Origin: Paenibacillus sp. RUD330
Lineage (GTDB): Bacteria; Bacillota; Bacilli; Paenibacillales; Paenibacillaceae
NCBI RefSeq assembly: GCF_002243345.2
Contig: NZ_CP022655.2
Span: forward strand, 3,102,501-3,166,500
Direction of reading: 5' to 3'
Length of the DNA stretch: 64,000 nucleotides
Numbering within the stretch: the first letter of the stretch is position 1; every line of letters begins with the position of its first letter. The position numbers were made by a program, and so were the translations under genes. Of this stretch, positions 18,141 through 27,587 are shown in pieces. A model generated the notes under the pieces. The model worked only from the letters and a program-made list of their open reading frames with translations. It was not told where the DNA came from and did not search any database.

Positions 18141-19481
18141 CTAAACGGACGGAACCGCTTCTAGAACATCGCGCTTGAAGGTTTCAACAGCCTCGATCGC
18201 TCTTGCGGCGATCATCTCGTTCTTTTCCTTCTTGTTGCGGATCCGCTTCTCCAGCGGAGGGAACAGGCCGAAGTTGGCGTTCATCGGCTGGAAGTGGCGG
18301 AAGTCGGCCGTCGTGATATATCCCGCCATGCTGCCGAGAGCCGTCTCCGCAGGCAAGACGAGCGGCTCCAGCCCCTTGGCCAGCCTTCCGGCGTTGAGGC
18401 CCGCCAGCAGGCCGGAGGCCGCCGATTCCACGTAGCCCTCGACACCGGTCATCTGGCCGGCGAAGAAGAGATTCTCGCGGCCCTTGAACTGGTACGTCGA
18501 CTCCAGCAGCTTCGGCGAGTTGATGAACGTATTGCGGTGCATGACTCCGTAACGGACGAATTCCGCATTTTCAAGACCTGGGATGAGGGAGAACACTCGT
18601 TTCTGCTCGCCCCATTTCAGATGGGTCTGGAAGCCGACCAGATTGTAGAGCGTGCCGGCGGCGTTGTCCTGGCGCAGCTGGATGACCGCATGCGGCAGCT
18701 TGCCTGTACGGGGATCGATGAGCCCGACCGGCTTCATCGGGCCGAACAGAACCGTCTGCTTGCCGCGCTGGGCCATGACTTCGATCGGCATGCAGCCTTC
18801 GAAATAGACTTCCTTCTCGAATTCCTTCAAGGCGGCCGTCTCGGCGGTAATCAAAGCTTCGTGGAAGATCTCGAACTCCTCTTCCGTCATCGGACAATTC
18901 AGATAGGCCGCTTCGCCCTTGTCATAACGGGAAGCCAGATACACCTTCTCCATGTCGATGGAGTCCTTCTCCACGATCGGAGCGGCGGCGTCGTAGAAGT
19001 AGAAATACTCCTCGCCCATCAGGTCCTTGATCGCTCCGGAGAGCGCCGGCGCCGTCAGAGGGCCGGTAGCGATGACCGTAATTCCGTCCTCCGGAATCGA
19101 GGTGATCTCTTCGTTGCTTACCGTAATCAGCGGATGATTGCGCAGCGTTTGCGTAATATCTCCCGAAAATCCGTCGCGGTCAACGGCGAGCGCGCCGCCG
19201 GCAGGCACCGCATTGCGGTCGGCCGATTCGAGAACGAGGGATCCGAGCCTCCTCATTTCTTCCTTCAAGACGCCGACCGCATTGGTGAGGCCGTTGGCGC
19301 GCAAGCTGTTGCTGCATACAAGCTCGGCGAATTTGTCAGTATGATGCGCAGGCGTACGGGTAACCGGACGCATTTCGTACAGATGGACCGGCACTCCCTG
19401 GGAAGCGATCTGCCAGGCGGCTTCGCTGCCGGCCAGGCCGGCTCCAATGACGGTAACGTGCTGTGGTGTGGACACTTGCAA
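18141..19481 (-). CDS. trmFO: Methylenetetrahydrofolate--tRNA-(uracil-5-)-methyltransferase TrmFO
   Basis: Folate- and FAD-dependent enzyme that makes 5-methyluridine at position 54 of tRNA. It has 446 residues: an N-terminal dinucleotide-binding motif [14 protein letters not shown], then the family-specific [20 protein letters not shown] and the C-terminal [20 protein letters not shown]. It lies between topA and hslV; a 13-bp perfect inverted repeat separates it from topA. Confidence 0.97.
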   Translation of the reverse strand: MQVSTPQHVTVIGAGLAGSEAAWQIASQGVPVHLYEMRPVTRTPAHHTDKFAELVCSNSLRANGLTNAVGVLKEEMRRLGSLVLESADRNAVPAGGALAVDRDGFSGDITQTLRNHPLITVSNEEITSIPEDGITVIATGPLTAPALSGAIKDLMGEEYFYFYDAAAPIVEKDSIDMEKVYLASRYDKGEAAYLNCPMTEEEFEIFHEALITAETAALKEFEKEVYFEGCMPIEVMAQRGKQTVLFGPMKPVGLIDPRTGKLPHAVIQLRQDNAAGTLYNLVGFQTHLKWGEQKRVFSLIPGLENAEFVRYGVMHRNTFINSPKLLESTYQFKGRENLFFAGQMTGVEGYVESAASGLLAGLNAGRLAKGLEPLVLPAETALGSMAGYITTADFRHFQPMNANFGLFPPLEKRIRNKKEKNEMIAARAIEAVETFKRDVLEAVPSV

Positions 19482-19521
19482 TTCCTCGCTTTCTTTGCTT
19501 CAAAGGACTTCATAACCGCAG

Positions 19522-19558
19522 GGAAGCGGAAAGCATGTCGAGACGGCTTTCCGCTTCC
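19522..19558. repeat. Perfect 13-bp inverted repeat between topA and trmFO
   Basis: GGAAGCGGAAAGC and GCTTTCCGCTTCC flank an 11-base loop in the 90-bp gap between topA and trmFO. Neither direction has a T-run after the stem, so it does not look like a standard intrinsic terminator. It may be a processing or stability hairpin within a topA-trmFO transcript. Confidence 0.8.
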
Positions 19559-19571
19559 ACGTGGATATAGG

Positions 19572-21671
19572 TTACAGCTGATCGGGATCCTGGTCTTCGG
19601 GAAGCTCTTCCGTATAGTCGCAGGAAGGGCATTGGAGACGGGCTCCGGTCTTGTTCCGCTTCACGACGAGCATGCTGTCGCACTGAGGACATGGCTTGCC
19701 GGACGGCCGGTCCCAGGAGACATAGTCACATTCAGGATATTGATCGCAGCCGAAAAAGATTCTTCCTTTTTTGCTGCGGCGCTCAATGATGTGGCCTTTC
19801 TCGCATTTCGGGCATACGACTCCGATGCTTTTGACGATCGGTTTTGTATTCCGGCAGTCCGGGAAGCCCGAGCAGGCCAGGAACTTGCCGAAGCGGCCCA
19901 TTTTGTAGACCATCGGCATGCCGCATTTCTCGCAGGTCTCATCCGAAACCTCGTCCTGGAGCTCGACTTCCTTCATCTCTTCCTCGGCTACTTCCAGACG
20001 CTTCTCGAAGGAATCGTAGAACTGGGCGAGCACCTTGACCCAGTCCTCCTTGCCTTCCTCGACATGGTCAAGGTCGCCTTCCATATGGGCGGTGAACTCC
20101 GCATCCAGAATTTCGGGGAAGAACTCTTCCATGAGCTGGATGACGAGATCGCCAAGCTCGGTCGGCATGAATTTCTTCTCTTCGATCGCGACGTAGCCGC
20201 GCTTCTGGATCGTCTCCAGCGTCGGAGCGTAGGTGGACGGGCGGCCGATGCCGAGCTCTTCCAGCGTTTTTACGAGACGCGCTTCCGTGTAGCGGGGAGG
20301 CGGCTGCGTGAAATGCTGCTTGGGAACCATGGAATCCGTCTTCACCGCGTCTCCGACCGACAGTGCAGGGAGGAATTTATCCTCTTCCGTCGTCCCGTCG
20401 TCATTGCCTTCGACATACACCTTCATGAATCCGGGGAACTTCACCTTGGAGCCCGCCGCCCGGAACACGACTTCTCCTGCGGCGAGATCCACCGTCATCG
20501 TATCCAGCACGGCCGAGCTCATCTGGCTCGCTACGAAGCGCTCCCAGACAAGCTTGTACAGGCGATACTGATCCCGGCTCAAAAACTCTTTGACCGCATC
20601 CGGCTCCCAGGCCATCGAAGTCGGGCGGATCGCTTCATGCGCATCCTGGGCGTTGCTGTTCTTCTTCAGATACACCCTAGGCTGCTCGGGATAATAGTCG
20701 GCGCCGTATTTCGATGTGATATATTCCTTGGTTTCCTCTTGCGCTATCGGGGAGATCCGGGTCGAATCGGTCCTCATATACGTAATAAGACCCGCCGTGC
20801 CTTCCTTGCCGAGGTCGACGCCCTCGTACAGCTGCTGGGCGACGCTCATCGTCTTGGAGGCGCGGAAGTTCAGCTTGCGCGCGGCTTCCTGCTGGAGCGA
20901 GCTGGTAATGAACGGAGGAGCCGGATTGCGCTGGCGCTCCTTCTCTTTCACTTCGGCTACCGTGAAGGACTTGCTGCCGATGGCATCCAGAACGCGCTGC
21001 ATCTCGGCTTCGCTCCGCAGCTCTCCCTTTTCGCCGGCAAGGCTGTGGAACTTCGCTTCGAATTCGGACTTGCCCTTGGCGAGGCCCGCTGTAATCGACC
21101 AGTACTCTTCCGGAATGAAGGCATCGATCTCATGCTCGCGGTCGATGATCAGCTTCACCGCTACCGATTGGACGCGGCCGGCCGAGAGGCCTTTTTTGAC
21201 TTTCTTCCATAATAGAGGGCTGATCTTGTAGCCGACGAGGCGGTCGAGAATACGGCGCGCCTGCTGGGCGTTGACGAGATCCATATCGATCTTGCGCGGA
21301 GTCTTGAAGGCGTCCTTGACGGCCTGCTTCGTAATCTCGTTGAAGACGACGCGGCAGGTGTCCGTCTCGCTGATGTCCAGATAATGCGCCAGATGCCAGG
21401 CTATCGCTTCCCCTTCGCGATCCGGGTCAGCCGCCAGATAAACTTTTTTGACTTTTTTGCTCGCGTCCTTAAGTTCCTTGAGGACGGAGCCTTTGCCGCG
21501 AATCGTAATATATTTGGGGTTGAAATCGTTCTCGACTTCGACGCCGATCTGGCTTTTCGGCAAATCTCGGATGTGGCCCATGGAGGCTTTCACAATGAAT
21601 TTGCTTCCCAAATATTTGCCAATCGTCTTTGCTTTTGCCGGTGATTCGACAATGACAAGTGAGTCGGCCAT
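19572..21671 (-). CDS. topA: DNA topoisomerase I
   Basis: Type IA topoisomerase that relaxes negative supercoils. It has 699 residues: a Toprim domain at the N-terminus ([19 protein letters not shown], then [14 protein letters not shown]), the catalytic Tyr298 in [12 protein letters not shown], and a C-terminal array of three four-cysteine zinc modules ([24 protein letters not shown] openings). The gene follows dprA by 27 bases and is probably co-transcribed with it. Confidence 0.98.
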   Translation of the reverse strand: MADSLVIVESPAKAKTIGKYLGSKFIVKASMGHIRDLPKSQIGVEVENDFNPKYITIRGKGSVLKELKDASKKVKKVYLAADPDREGEAIAWHLAHYLDISETDTCRVVFNEITKQAVKDAFKTPRKIDMDLVNAQQARRILDRLVGYKISPLLWKKVKKGLSAGRVQSVAVKLIIDREHEIDAFIPEEYWSITAGLAKGKSEFEAKFHSLAGEKGELRSEAEMQRVLDAIGSKSFTVAEVKEKERQRNPAPPFITSSLQQEAARKLNFRASKTMSVAQQLYEGVDLGKEGTAGLITYMRTDSTRISPIAQEETKEYITSKYGADYYPEQPRVYLKKNSNAQDAHEAIRPTSMAWEPDAVKEFLSRDQYRLYKLVWERFVASQMSSAVLDTMTVDLAAGEVVFRAAGSKVKFPGFMKVYVEGNDDGTTEEDKFLPALSVGDAVKTDSMVPKQHFTQPPPRYTEARLVKTLEELGIGRPSTYAPTLETIQKRGYVAIEEKKFMPTELGDLVIQLMEEFFPEILDAEFTAHMEGDLDHVEEGKEDWVKVLAQFYDSFEKRLEVAEEEMKEVELQDEVSDETCEKCGMPMVYKMGRFGKFLACSGFPDCRNTKPIVKSIGVVCPKCEKGHIIERRSKKGRIFFGCDQYPECDYVSWDRPSGKPCPQCDSMLVVKRNKTGARLQCPSCDYTEELPEDQDPDQL

Positions 21672-21698
21672 TCTGGCGTCCTCCTTCCACAGCTGTAA

Positions 21699-22808
21699 TT
21701 ACAATGCCATATATATGGAACCGCTTTGCTGTTCAATCTTATGTTTTAAAGATAAATTTATCAGAACTGCCTGCAAAAGTCCAAAAGGCATGTTCAAAGC
21801 CTCCAGCAATCCATCCGCAGATCGCGGCCCATCCTGCAGGAGGCGGAGCACCGCCTTCTCTTCAGCCGTCAACGCGTCGCCTTCTCGCTCGGGTTCGGGC
21901 TTGCGTCTGCGGCTGTCCGGATATTCCTCGCCGATCTGGCGCGCGTCGCTGAGAAGACGAGCATAACCGCAGCGGATGAGCTCGTTGCAGCCCTCGCTGC
22001 GGGTCGAGCCGAGCGGGCCCGGCACCGCGAACACATCCCGGTTCATCTCGAGCGCCTGCTCCGCCGTGATCAGGGAGCCGCTCCTCGAAGCGGCCTCCAC
22101 AACGACGGTTCCGAGACTCAGCCCCGCGATGATGCGGTTGCGCTGCGGGAACATGCCGGGATGAACCGGCGTTCCAATCGGATATTCCGAGAGCAGCAGG
22201 CCGTCGCGGGCGATCCTCTTGTACAGTGGCCGGTTCTCCGGCGGATATGCCGTATCGACCGGCGTCCCCAGGACGGCGATCGTGCCGCAGCCAGCATCAA
22301 GGGCAGCCTGATGGACAATGCCGTCAATGCCCTTGGCCATGCCGCTGACGACGGTAAAGCCCTGCCGGGCGATTCCTCCGGCAAGCGCTGTAGCGGCCTG
22401 CCTGCCGTAGGCGCTCGGGTTGCGGGTGCCTACGACCGATAGGCAAGGAGTGCCCATCAGGCCCCGGTCTCCGATTCCGTACAATACCCATGGCGGCTGC
22501 GGAATCTGCCGCAGCAGCTCCGGATAATCCGAATCGAGCGGCGTCAGCCTCCAGCCTCCTTGACCGGCCAGGGCGGCTTCCCATGCCGGCTCGATCTGTC
22601 CGTTCCAGCGCCGGCAGAATTCCTCGGCCGGCTGCGCCCTGATGCCAAGCCGGATCAGCTTGTCGGCTGTCATCGTTTCCTTCGGGCTCATGCCGGACAT
22701 CAGAACCTTGTTGACCGATGCCCAGCCGACGCCCGGAGTCTCGCTCAGCGTCACGATGAATGTTCGTGTAAGCGGTTCGTTGTCATGATTAGGGAGCCAA
22801 GTCACCAT
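21699..22808 (-). CDS. dprA: DNA processing protein DprA (Smf)
   Basis: Loads RecA on incoming single-stranded DNA during natural transformation. It has 369 residues: an N-terminal SAM/HhH-like domain (SETPGVGWASVNKVLMSG), the Rossmann-like DprA core (VVGTRNPSAYGRQAATALAG, VVSGMAKGIDGIVHQAAL, PRNRIIAGLS-type sequence read here as PQRNRIIAGLSLGTVVVEA) and a C-terminal winged helix (about 300-365). It lies upstream of topA, as in many Firmicutes. Confidence 0.95.
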   Translation of the reverse strand: MVTWLPNHDNEPLTRTFIVTLSETPGVGWASVNKVLMSGMSPKETMTADKLIRLGIRAQPAEEFCRRWNGQIEPAWEAALAGQGGWRLTPLDSDYPELLRQIPQPPWVLYGIGDRGLMGTPCLSVVGTRNPSAYGRQAATALAGGIARQGFTVVSGMAKGIDGIVHQAALDAGCGTIAVLGTPVDTAYPPENRPLYKRIARDGLLLSEYPIGTPVHPGMFPQRNRIIAGLSLGTVVVEAASRSGSLITAEQALEMNRDVFAVPGPLGSTRSEGCNELIRCGYARLLSDARQIGEEYPDSRRRKPEPEREGDALTAEEKAVLRLLQDGPRSADGLLEALNMPFGLLQAVLINLSLKHKIEQQSGSIYMAL

Positions 22809-22861
22809 CTGGCGGATTCGTCCTCTCGCATTAAGGATCGGCCGGCTCCGCGCTCCTTCCT

Positions 22862-22890
22862 ATTGTGGGGCACAAGAATGGAGATTGCAA
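22862..22890 (-). promoter_or_regulatory. Candidate sigma-A promoter for dprA-topA
   Basis: On the minus strand TTGCAA (22890-22885), a 17-base spacer and CACAAT (22867-22862), 4 of 6 matches each. It lies between the sucD terminator and dprA, the only room for a promoter here. Confidence 0.35.
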
Positions 22891-22913
22891 GCGCAGGCGG
22901 GCCGCAAAACAAA

Positions 22914-22956
22914 AGGCAGCCTTCCCCAACCCATGACGGGTCGAAGAAGGCTGCCT
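22914..22956 (-). terminator. Rho-independent terminator of sucCD
   Basis: AGGCAGCCTTC pairs exactly with GAAGGCTGCCT; in the minus direction the stem is followed by TTTTGTTTTG. It lies 27 bases after the sucD stop. Confidence 0.9.
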
Positions 22957-22983
22957 GCCTTCAGTGAACGAATTTGATGTGAT

Positions 22984-23913
22984 TCAGTGGGTTTTGCATT
23001 TCTCCAGAAGGCCTTGCTCTTCCAGAACGCCGACGAGAGTCGAACCCATGTCGGACGGAGTCGGAGCAACCTTGATGCCGCAAGCTTCCAGCGTCGCGAT
23101 TTTTTCCGCCGCCGTTCCTTTGCCGCCGGAGATGATGGCACCTGCATGGCCCATGCGTTTGCCCGGAGGAGCCGTCGCGCCGCCGATGAAGCCGACTACC
23201 GGCTTCTTCATGTTGGCTTTGACCCACTCGGCCGCTTCTTCCTCAGCCGTGCCGCCGATCTCGCCGATCATGATGACCGCATAGGTGTCCGGATCTTCAT
23301 TGAACAGGTTCAGGATGTCGATGAACTCGGATCCTTTGACCGGGTCGCCGCCGATGCCGACAGCCGTCGATTGGCCGATGCCGCGGGTCGTCAGCTGATG
23401 AACCGCCTCGTACGTCAGCGTTCCCGAGCGGGAAACGACGCCTACATGGCCTTTTCTGTGGATATATCCCGGCATGATGCCGATTTTGATCTCGTCCGGC
23501 GTGATGACGCCCGGGCAGTTGGGTCCGATCAGGCGGGTTTTCTTGCCTTCCATGTAACGCTTCACGCGCACCATGTCCAGAACCGGAATGCCTTCCGTAA
23601 TGCAGATGACGAGATCGAGCTCCGCCTCTACCGCTTCCAGGATGGAGTCGGCCGCGAATGCCGGCGGCACGTAGATGACGGATACCGTCGCTCCCGTGTC
23701 GGCAACCGCTTCGCGAACGGAATTGTAGACCGGCAGCGATTTTGTCTCGCCGTTTTCAAGCGTGATGTCGACGGACGTGCCGCCTTTGCCAGGAGTTACG
23801 CCGCCAACCATCTGGGTGCCGTATTCAAGAGCGCCCTTCGTGTGGAACAGACCGGTTTGGCCGGTAATGCCCTGGGTGATCACTTTGGTGTCTTTGTTGA
23901 TCAAAATGCTCAT
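22984..23913 (-). CDS. sucD: Succinate--CoA ligase [ADP-forming] subunit alpha
   Basis: CoA-binding and phospho-histidine subunit of succinyl-CoA synthetase in the TCA cycle. It has 309 residues, with the CoA-binding opening ([27 protein letters not shown]), the [10 protein letters not shown] motif and the active-site His256 in [16 protein letters not shown]. It follows sucC by about 49 bases and is closed by a strong terminator. Confidence 0.98.
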   Translation of the reverse strand: MSILINKDTKVITQGITGQTGLFHTKGALEYGTQMVGGVTPGKGGTSVDITLENGETKSLPVYNSVREAVADTGATVSVIYVPPAFAADSILEAVEAELDLVICITEGIPVLDMVRVKRYMEGKKTRLIGPNCPGVITPDEIKIGIMPGYIHRKGHVGVVSRSGTLTYEAVHQLTTRGIGQSTAVGIGGDPVKGSEFIDILNLFNEDPDTYAVIMIGEIGGTAEEEAAEWVKANMKKPVVGFIGGATAPPGKRMGHAGAIISGGKGTAAEKIATLEACGIKVAPTPSDMGSTLVGVLEEQGLLEKCKTH

Positions 23914-23962
23914 CGCAAATTCACATCCCCTAACAGAATTCGTATCTGCAGCCCCAAGGGCA

Positions 23963-25123
23963 TTATTTTACGAGCGCAACGATTTTTTGGGCGCCGTCGG
24001 ACATGCTGTCCGCCGCGACCAGATTCAGGCCCGATTCGTTCAGAATCTTCTTGCCGAGCTCGACGTTCGTGCCTTCCAGGCGGACGACAAGCGGACGCTC
24101 CAGACCAAGCTCGCGCGCAGCCGCGACAACGCCTTCGGCGATGACGTCGCAACGCATGATGCCGCCGAAGATATTGACGAAGATGCCTTTGACGTTGGCG
24201 TCGGAAAGCAGGATTTTGAACGCTTCCGTTACTTTCTCCTTCGTCGCGCCGCCCCCTACGTCCAGGAAGTTCGCAGGGTCGCCGCCGTAGTGCTTGATGA
24301 TGTCCATCGTCGCCATGGCAAGGCCTGCGCCGTTGACCATGCAGCCGATGTTGCCGTCCAGAGCGATGTAGCTCAGGTCGTATTTGGAAGCTTCGATTTC
24401 TTTTGCGTCTTCCTCTTCGAGGTCGCGCAGCGCCAGGATGTCCTTGTGGCGGAACAGGGCGTTGGAATCGAAGTTCAGCTTGGCGTCGAGAGCCATGACG
24501 TTGCCGTCACCCGTAACGACGAGCGGATTGATCTCGGCGATGGAGCAGTCCTTGTCCACGAAAGCGGTATAAAGCGCTGTCATGAACTGAACCGCCTTCC
24601 GGACCAGTTCCTTCGGAATATTGATCGCATAAGCGAGGCGTTGCGCCTGGAAAGGCAGCAGGCCTACAGCCGGATCGATGACTTCCTTGATGATTTTCTC
24701 CGGGGAATGCTCGGCGACTTCTTCAATCTCCGTGCCGCCCTCTTCGGATGCCATCATGACGACGCGGCCCGTAGCGCGGTCGACAACGACGCCGACATAG
24801 TATTCTTTCTTGATGTCGCAGCCTTGCTCGATCAAGAGGCGCTTGACTTCCTTGCCTTCCGGTCCCGTCTGGTGCGTAACGAGCGTCTTGCCGAGAATCT
24901 CGGACGCGTATGCGCGGACCTCGTCCAGGTTTTTCGCAACCTTGACGCCGCCTGCCTTGCCGCGGCCGCCCGCATGGATCTGTGCCTTGACAACTACGAC
25001 GGAAGTGCCAAGTTCCTTGGCGGCTTCGACAGCCTCGTCTACCGTGAAGGCGACTTTGCCTTCAGGTACGGCTACCCCGTATTGTTTCAAGACTTCTTTG
25101 CCTTGATACTCATGAATATTCAT
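23963..25123 (-). CDS. sucC: Succinate--CoA ligase [ADP-forming] subunit beta
   Basis: ATP-grasp subunit of succinyl-CoA synthetase. It has 386 residues, opening [17 protein letters not shown], with the ATP-grasp region ([20 protein letters not shown]), the metal site [19 protein letters not shown] and the C-terminal [19 protein letters not shown] lies 9 bases before the ATG. It heads the sucCD operon, driven by a promoter about 65 bases upstream. Confidence 0.98.
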   Translation of the reverse strand: MNIHEYQGKEVLKQYGVAVPEGKVAFTVDEAVEAAKELGTSVVVVKAQIHAGGRGKAGGVKVAKNLDEVRAYASEILGKTLVTHQTGPEGKEVKRLLIEQGCDIKKEYYVGVVVDRATGRVVMMASEEGGTEIEEVAEHSPEKIIKEVIDPAVGLLPFQAQRLAYAINIPKELVRKAVQFMTALYTAFVDKDCSIAEINPLVVTGDGNVMALDAKLNFDSNALFRHKDILALRDLEEEDAKEIEASKYDLSYIALDGNIGCMVNGAGLAMATMDIIKHYGGDPANFLDVGGGATKEKVTEAFKILLSDANVKGIFVNIFGGIMRCDVIAEGVVAAARELGLERPLVVRLEGTNVELGKKILNESGLNLVAADSMSDGAQKIVALVK

Positions 25124-25189
25124 TCACGACATCCTCCAATCCTCTGACTCAGGTGGAACAGCTGGGAAACTATCAAACAAACATCTGTC

Positions 25190-25195
25190 ATTATA
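25190..25195 (-). promoter_or_regulatory. Candidate sucCD promoter, extended -10
   Basis: The minus strand reads TGTTATAAT, a perfect -10 hexamer with an extended TGn. No good -35 lies at 16-18 bases, which fits an extended -10 promoter. It would give a 5' leader of about 60 bases before sucC. Confidence 0.55.
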
Positions 25196-25286
25196 ACACA
25201 ATCGAAGCAAGCCTTCCTGCAAAATAATCTTTATCATGTAAATTATTTTTTGATTTTGCCGCGCATGGCGACAATCGATCCAAATG

Positions 25287-25315
25287 TTGACAAATTCAGC
25301 CGGCATGCCTATCCT
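25287..25315 (+). promoter_or_regulatory. Sigma-A promoter of comM
   Basis: Consensus TTGACA at 25287-25292, a 17-base spacer, then TATCCT at 25310-25315. The expected start near 25322 leaves about 70 bases of leader to the comM ATG. It is divergent from sucC. Confidence 0.65.
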
Positions 25316-25392
25316 GTAGCTAACAAGTTTGTTTACAGATGGAATGTGAGGAAGCACCTTCGCCGTCTTATTTCGGGAGGTGTTTCTTTGTC

Positions 25393-26943
25393 ATGCCCTA
25401 CAGCAAATGCATAAGCGCGAGCGTGCTCGGCGTCGACGGCAAAAGCATTACCGTGGAGGTCGACCTGTCCAGCGGTCTGCCTCAAGTGAATCTGGTCGGC
25501 CTTCCCGACCCATCCGTCCGCGAATCGGTGGAGCGCGTCCGCGCCGCCATGCGGAATTCCGGCTTCAAATTCCCGCTGGAGCGAGTGACGGTGAACCTCG
25601 CGCCCGCCGATCTGCGCAAGGAAGGGACAGCTTTCGATCTCGCTATCGCGGCTGCCATCCTGACGGCCAGCGGGCAGATGGAAGCCGATGCCTTCGACGG
25701 CATGCTCGTCATCGGCGAGCTCGCCCTCAACGGCGGGCTTCGTCCCGTGCCCGGCGTGCTTCCCATGGTCGAGGAAGCGCGGACACGCGGCCTCAGGCGC
25801 GTGCTTCTGCCTCCCGACAACGCCTGCGAAGCCGCTCTCGTAGGCGGCATGGACATCTACGCGGCGGCCGATCTGGCTTCCCTGGCTGGCTGCGGAGGAA
25901 GCGGAGAAGGCTGGAACCGGCTTACCTGGCATCCTACAGACACCGTTCCAGCGTCCTTGGAGACGGCATCCAGCGGCGAAGGAGCAGCCTCTCCGGACTA
26001 CGCCGACGTATTCGGTCAGCACCATGCCAAGCGTGCGCTGATGATCGCCGCCGCCGGCAGGCACAACCTGCTGCTGAGCGGGCCGCCTGGAACCGGCAAG
26101 ACGATGCTCATCCGCCGTCTGCCCGGCATTCTCCCTCCCATGAGCGAGGAAGAGGCGCTTGAGGTGACCAAAATCTTCAGCGTCTCCGGCAAGCTCGCCG
26201 CCTCAGGCTCCCTCATCTTGGAGCGTCCATTCCGCACTCCGCATCATACGATCTCCACGGGCGGCCTTATCGGCGGCGGCTCCACCCCCCGTCCTGGCGA
26301 GGCTACACTCGCCCATCGGGGCGTCCTCTTTCTCGACGAGCTGCCGGAATTCCCCCGCTCCGTGCTCGAAGTGCTGCGCCAGCCGCTCGAGGATCGGGAA
26401 GTGACGATAGCCAGAGCGAGAGCGGTGTTCCGCTTCCCGGCTCATTTTCAGCTGGCCGCCTCGATGAATCCTTGCCCGTGCGGACAGCATGGCTCCGACG
26501 TTCCGGGGCAGCGCGGCTGCATCTGTTCTCCGGTGCAGATCGCCCGTTACCGATCGCGGATATCCGGCCCGCTGCTCGACCGGATCGACCTGCTCATCGA
26601 GGTTCCTCGGCCGCAGCATGCCGATGCCATGCAAGCCGGCATGAGCACTGCGGACATGAGGAATTTGATTGCTGGCGCCGTCAGGCGCCAGAAGGATCGG
26701 GAGCAGGAGACGGGCGTAGCGTGGAACGGCGATCTGGCGGGCAAATCGCTGAAGCAAGCCGCCCCCCTTCAAGCCGAAGGCGCCCGCCTGCTTCAGCAAG
26801 CCTATGATCGGCTTGGCATCAGCTTGCGCGCCCATGAGCGGATCCTGAAGCTCGCGCGCACGATCGCGGACGTGGAAGGCTCCACGCAAATCCAGACGGC
26901 CCATGTCGCTGAAGCGATTCAATACCGCAGGCTGGAGCTATGA
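25393..26943 (+). CDS. comM: YifB/ComM family Mg chelatase-like AAA ATPase
   Basis: Hexameric helicase family that promotes branch migration during integration of transforming DNA (shown for ComM). In the 516-residue form: an N-terminal ribosomal S5/Lon-like domain (MPYSKCISASVLGVDGK), Walker A SGPPGTGKTM, Walker B GVLFLDELPEF, the cysteine cluster PCPCGQHG, and the C-terminal Mg-chelatase domain ending AEAIQYRRLEL. The ATG at 25393 is chosen because GGGAGGTG lies 10 bases upstream; a longer open frame from 25339 has no ribosome binding site. It stands alone on the plus strand between sucC and yraN. Confidence 0.93.
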   Translation: MPYSKCISASVLGVDGKSITVEVDLSSGLPQVNLVGLPDPSVRESVERVRAAMRNSGFKFPLERVTVNLAPADLRKEGTAFDLAIAAAILTASGQMEADAFDGMLVIGELALNGGLRPVPGVLPMVEEARTRGLRRVLLPPDNACEAALVGGMDIYAAADLASLAGCGGSGEGWNRLTWHPTDTVPASLETASSGEGAASPDYADVFGQHHAKRALMIAAAGRHNLLLSGPPGTGKTMLIRRLPGILPPMSEEEALEVTKIFSVSGKLAASGSLILERPFRTPHHTISTGGLIGGGSTPRPGEATLAHRGVLFLDELPEFPRSVLEVLRQPLEDREVTIARARAVFRFPAHFQLAASMNPCPCGQHGSDVPGQRGCICSPVQIARYRSRISGPLLDRIDLLIEVPRPQHADAMQAGMSTADMRNLIAGAVRRQKDREQETGVAWNGDLAGKSLKQAAPLQAEGARLLQQAYDRLGISLRAHERILKLARTIADVEGSTQIQTAHVAEAIQYRRLEL

Positions 26944-27004
26944 GGACTCCCAACCCATCGGCACGCTTTGGAGCGATGAGGACTCCCAACCCATTGGCAC
27001 GCTT
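26941..27004. repeat. 36-bp-period tandem duplication at the comM stop codon
   Basis: A 28-base unit beginning TGAGGACTCCCAACCCAT occurs at 26941-26968 and 26977-27004, differing at one base (TCGGCA in copy 1, TTGGCA in copy 2). The first copy contains the comM stop TGA. The base change in copy 2 improves a -35 hexamer for the next gene. Confidence 0.9.
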
Positions 27005-27023
27005 CAATCGGAACGGGTATAAT
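26994..27023 (+). promoter_or_regulatory. Candidate sigma-A promoter of the 27037 gene
   Basis: TTGGCA (26994-26999), an 18-base spacer, and a perfect TATAAT (27018-27023). The -35 lies in the second copy of the tandem duplication. Transcription would start near 27030, only a few bases before the ATG at 27037, implying a leaderless or nearly leaderless message. Confidence 0.55.
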
Positions 27024-27036
27024 CATATTGGAGGGG

Positions 27037-27456
27037 ATGGGTATCATCAATACGGAAACGATTCATACCAGCAGCCGCCGCTTCCGCTCCGCCCTGGATT
27101 CTGTCCGGAGGCATGAGTTCAAAAGCGCGCAGCTCGGAAGCAACGACTACCCCAAAGGCGCATCAAGCGACGCGTCGCTGCTGCTCGGCATCTACCTGCT
27201 GAACGAACACGGGGTCGATTGCGATTATGTGGCCGCATCCGACCGCAGCGGCTCCAGCCATGCCTGGCTGGAGCATGAGGGCCTCTTCATCGACATCACG
27301 GCCGACCAGCTGCCGGGCATGCAAGGCAAGGTCGTTGTCGGAGAGGACCATCCCGCACATAGCCTTTTCATCGAAGCGGGCCGAAGCCGCATCAGCGAGA
27401 ATGACCTCAGCGACCTCGCCGATGATTATGATATCGTGATGGCGGGAATGATCTAG
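27037..27456 (+). CDS. Unrecognised protein, transglutaminase-like pattern without the cysteine
   Basis: 139 residues from the ATG at 27037; a TTG three codons upstream is also in frame. No named family is certain. The order PKGASSDASLLLGIYL, then SSHAWLE, then FIDITADQ resembles small transglutaminase/NlpC-type proteins in which a Cys sits before the Asp-Ala-Ser, followed by His and Asp. Here that Cys position is Ser (GASSDAS), so enzymatic activity of that kind is doubtful. No signal peptide or membrane segment. A GGAGGGG directly abuts the ATG, too close to be a normal ribosome binding site. It has its own promoter and terminator, so it is probably a real monocistronic gene. Confidence 0.7.
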   Translation: MGIINTETIHTSSRRFRSALDSVRRHEFKSAQLGSNDYPKGASSDASLLLGIYLLNEHGVDCDYVAASDRSGSSHAWLEHEGLFIDITADQLPGMQGKVVVGEDHPAHSLFIEAGRSRISENDLSDLADDYDIVMAGMI

Positions 27457-27489
27457 ACCCTTCTCAAGTCTGGAAAAACCGTTCAACGG

Positions 27490-27531
27490 CCTTGAAACGG
27501 CAGGGCAAGTCCCATGTGCCTTGAAACGGCA
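27490..27531. repeat. Short direct repeat downstream of the 27037 gene
   Basis: CCTTGAAACGGCA occurs at 27490-27502 and 27519-27531, period 29, just before the terminator hairpin. No function is evident. Confidence 0.75.
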
Positions 27532-27560
27532 AGGCCGATCCTGATGCCCGGATCGGCCTT
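27531..27560 (+). terminator. Rho-independent terminator of the 27037 gene
   Basis: AAGGCCGATCC pairs with GGATCGGCCTT and is followed on the plus strand by TTTCGTTT. The minus-direction flank has no T-run, so it serves the plus-strand gene rather than yraN. Confidence 0.85.
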
Positions 27561-27587
27561 TTTCGTTTAAATGGAAGCCCGCTCAAG

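Noticed and set aside
18294-21212. 972-codon open frame on the plus strand
   Set aside because: It runs antiparallel to trmFO and topA, whose products are unmistakable. Long antisense frames are expected where GC-rich codons make stops rare; the translation is Arg/His-rich and matches no family.
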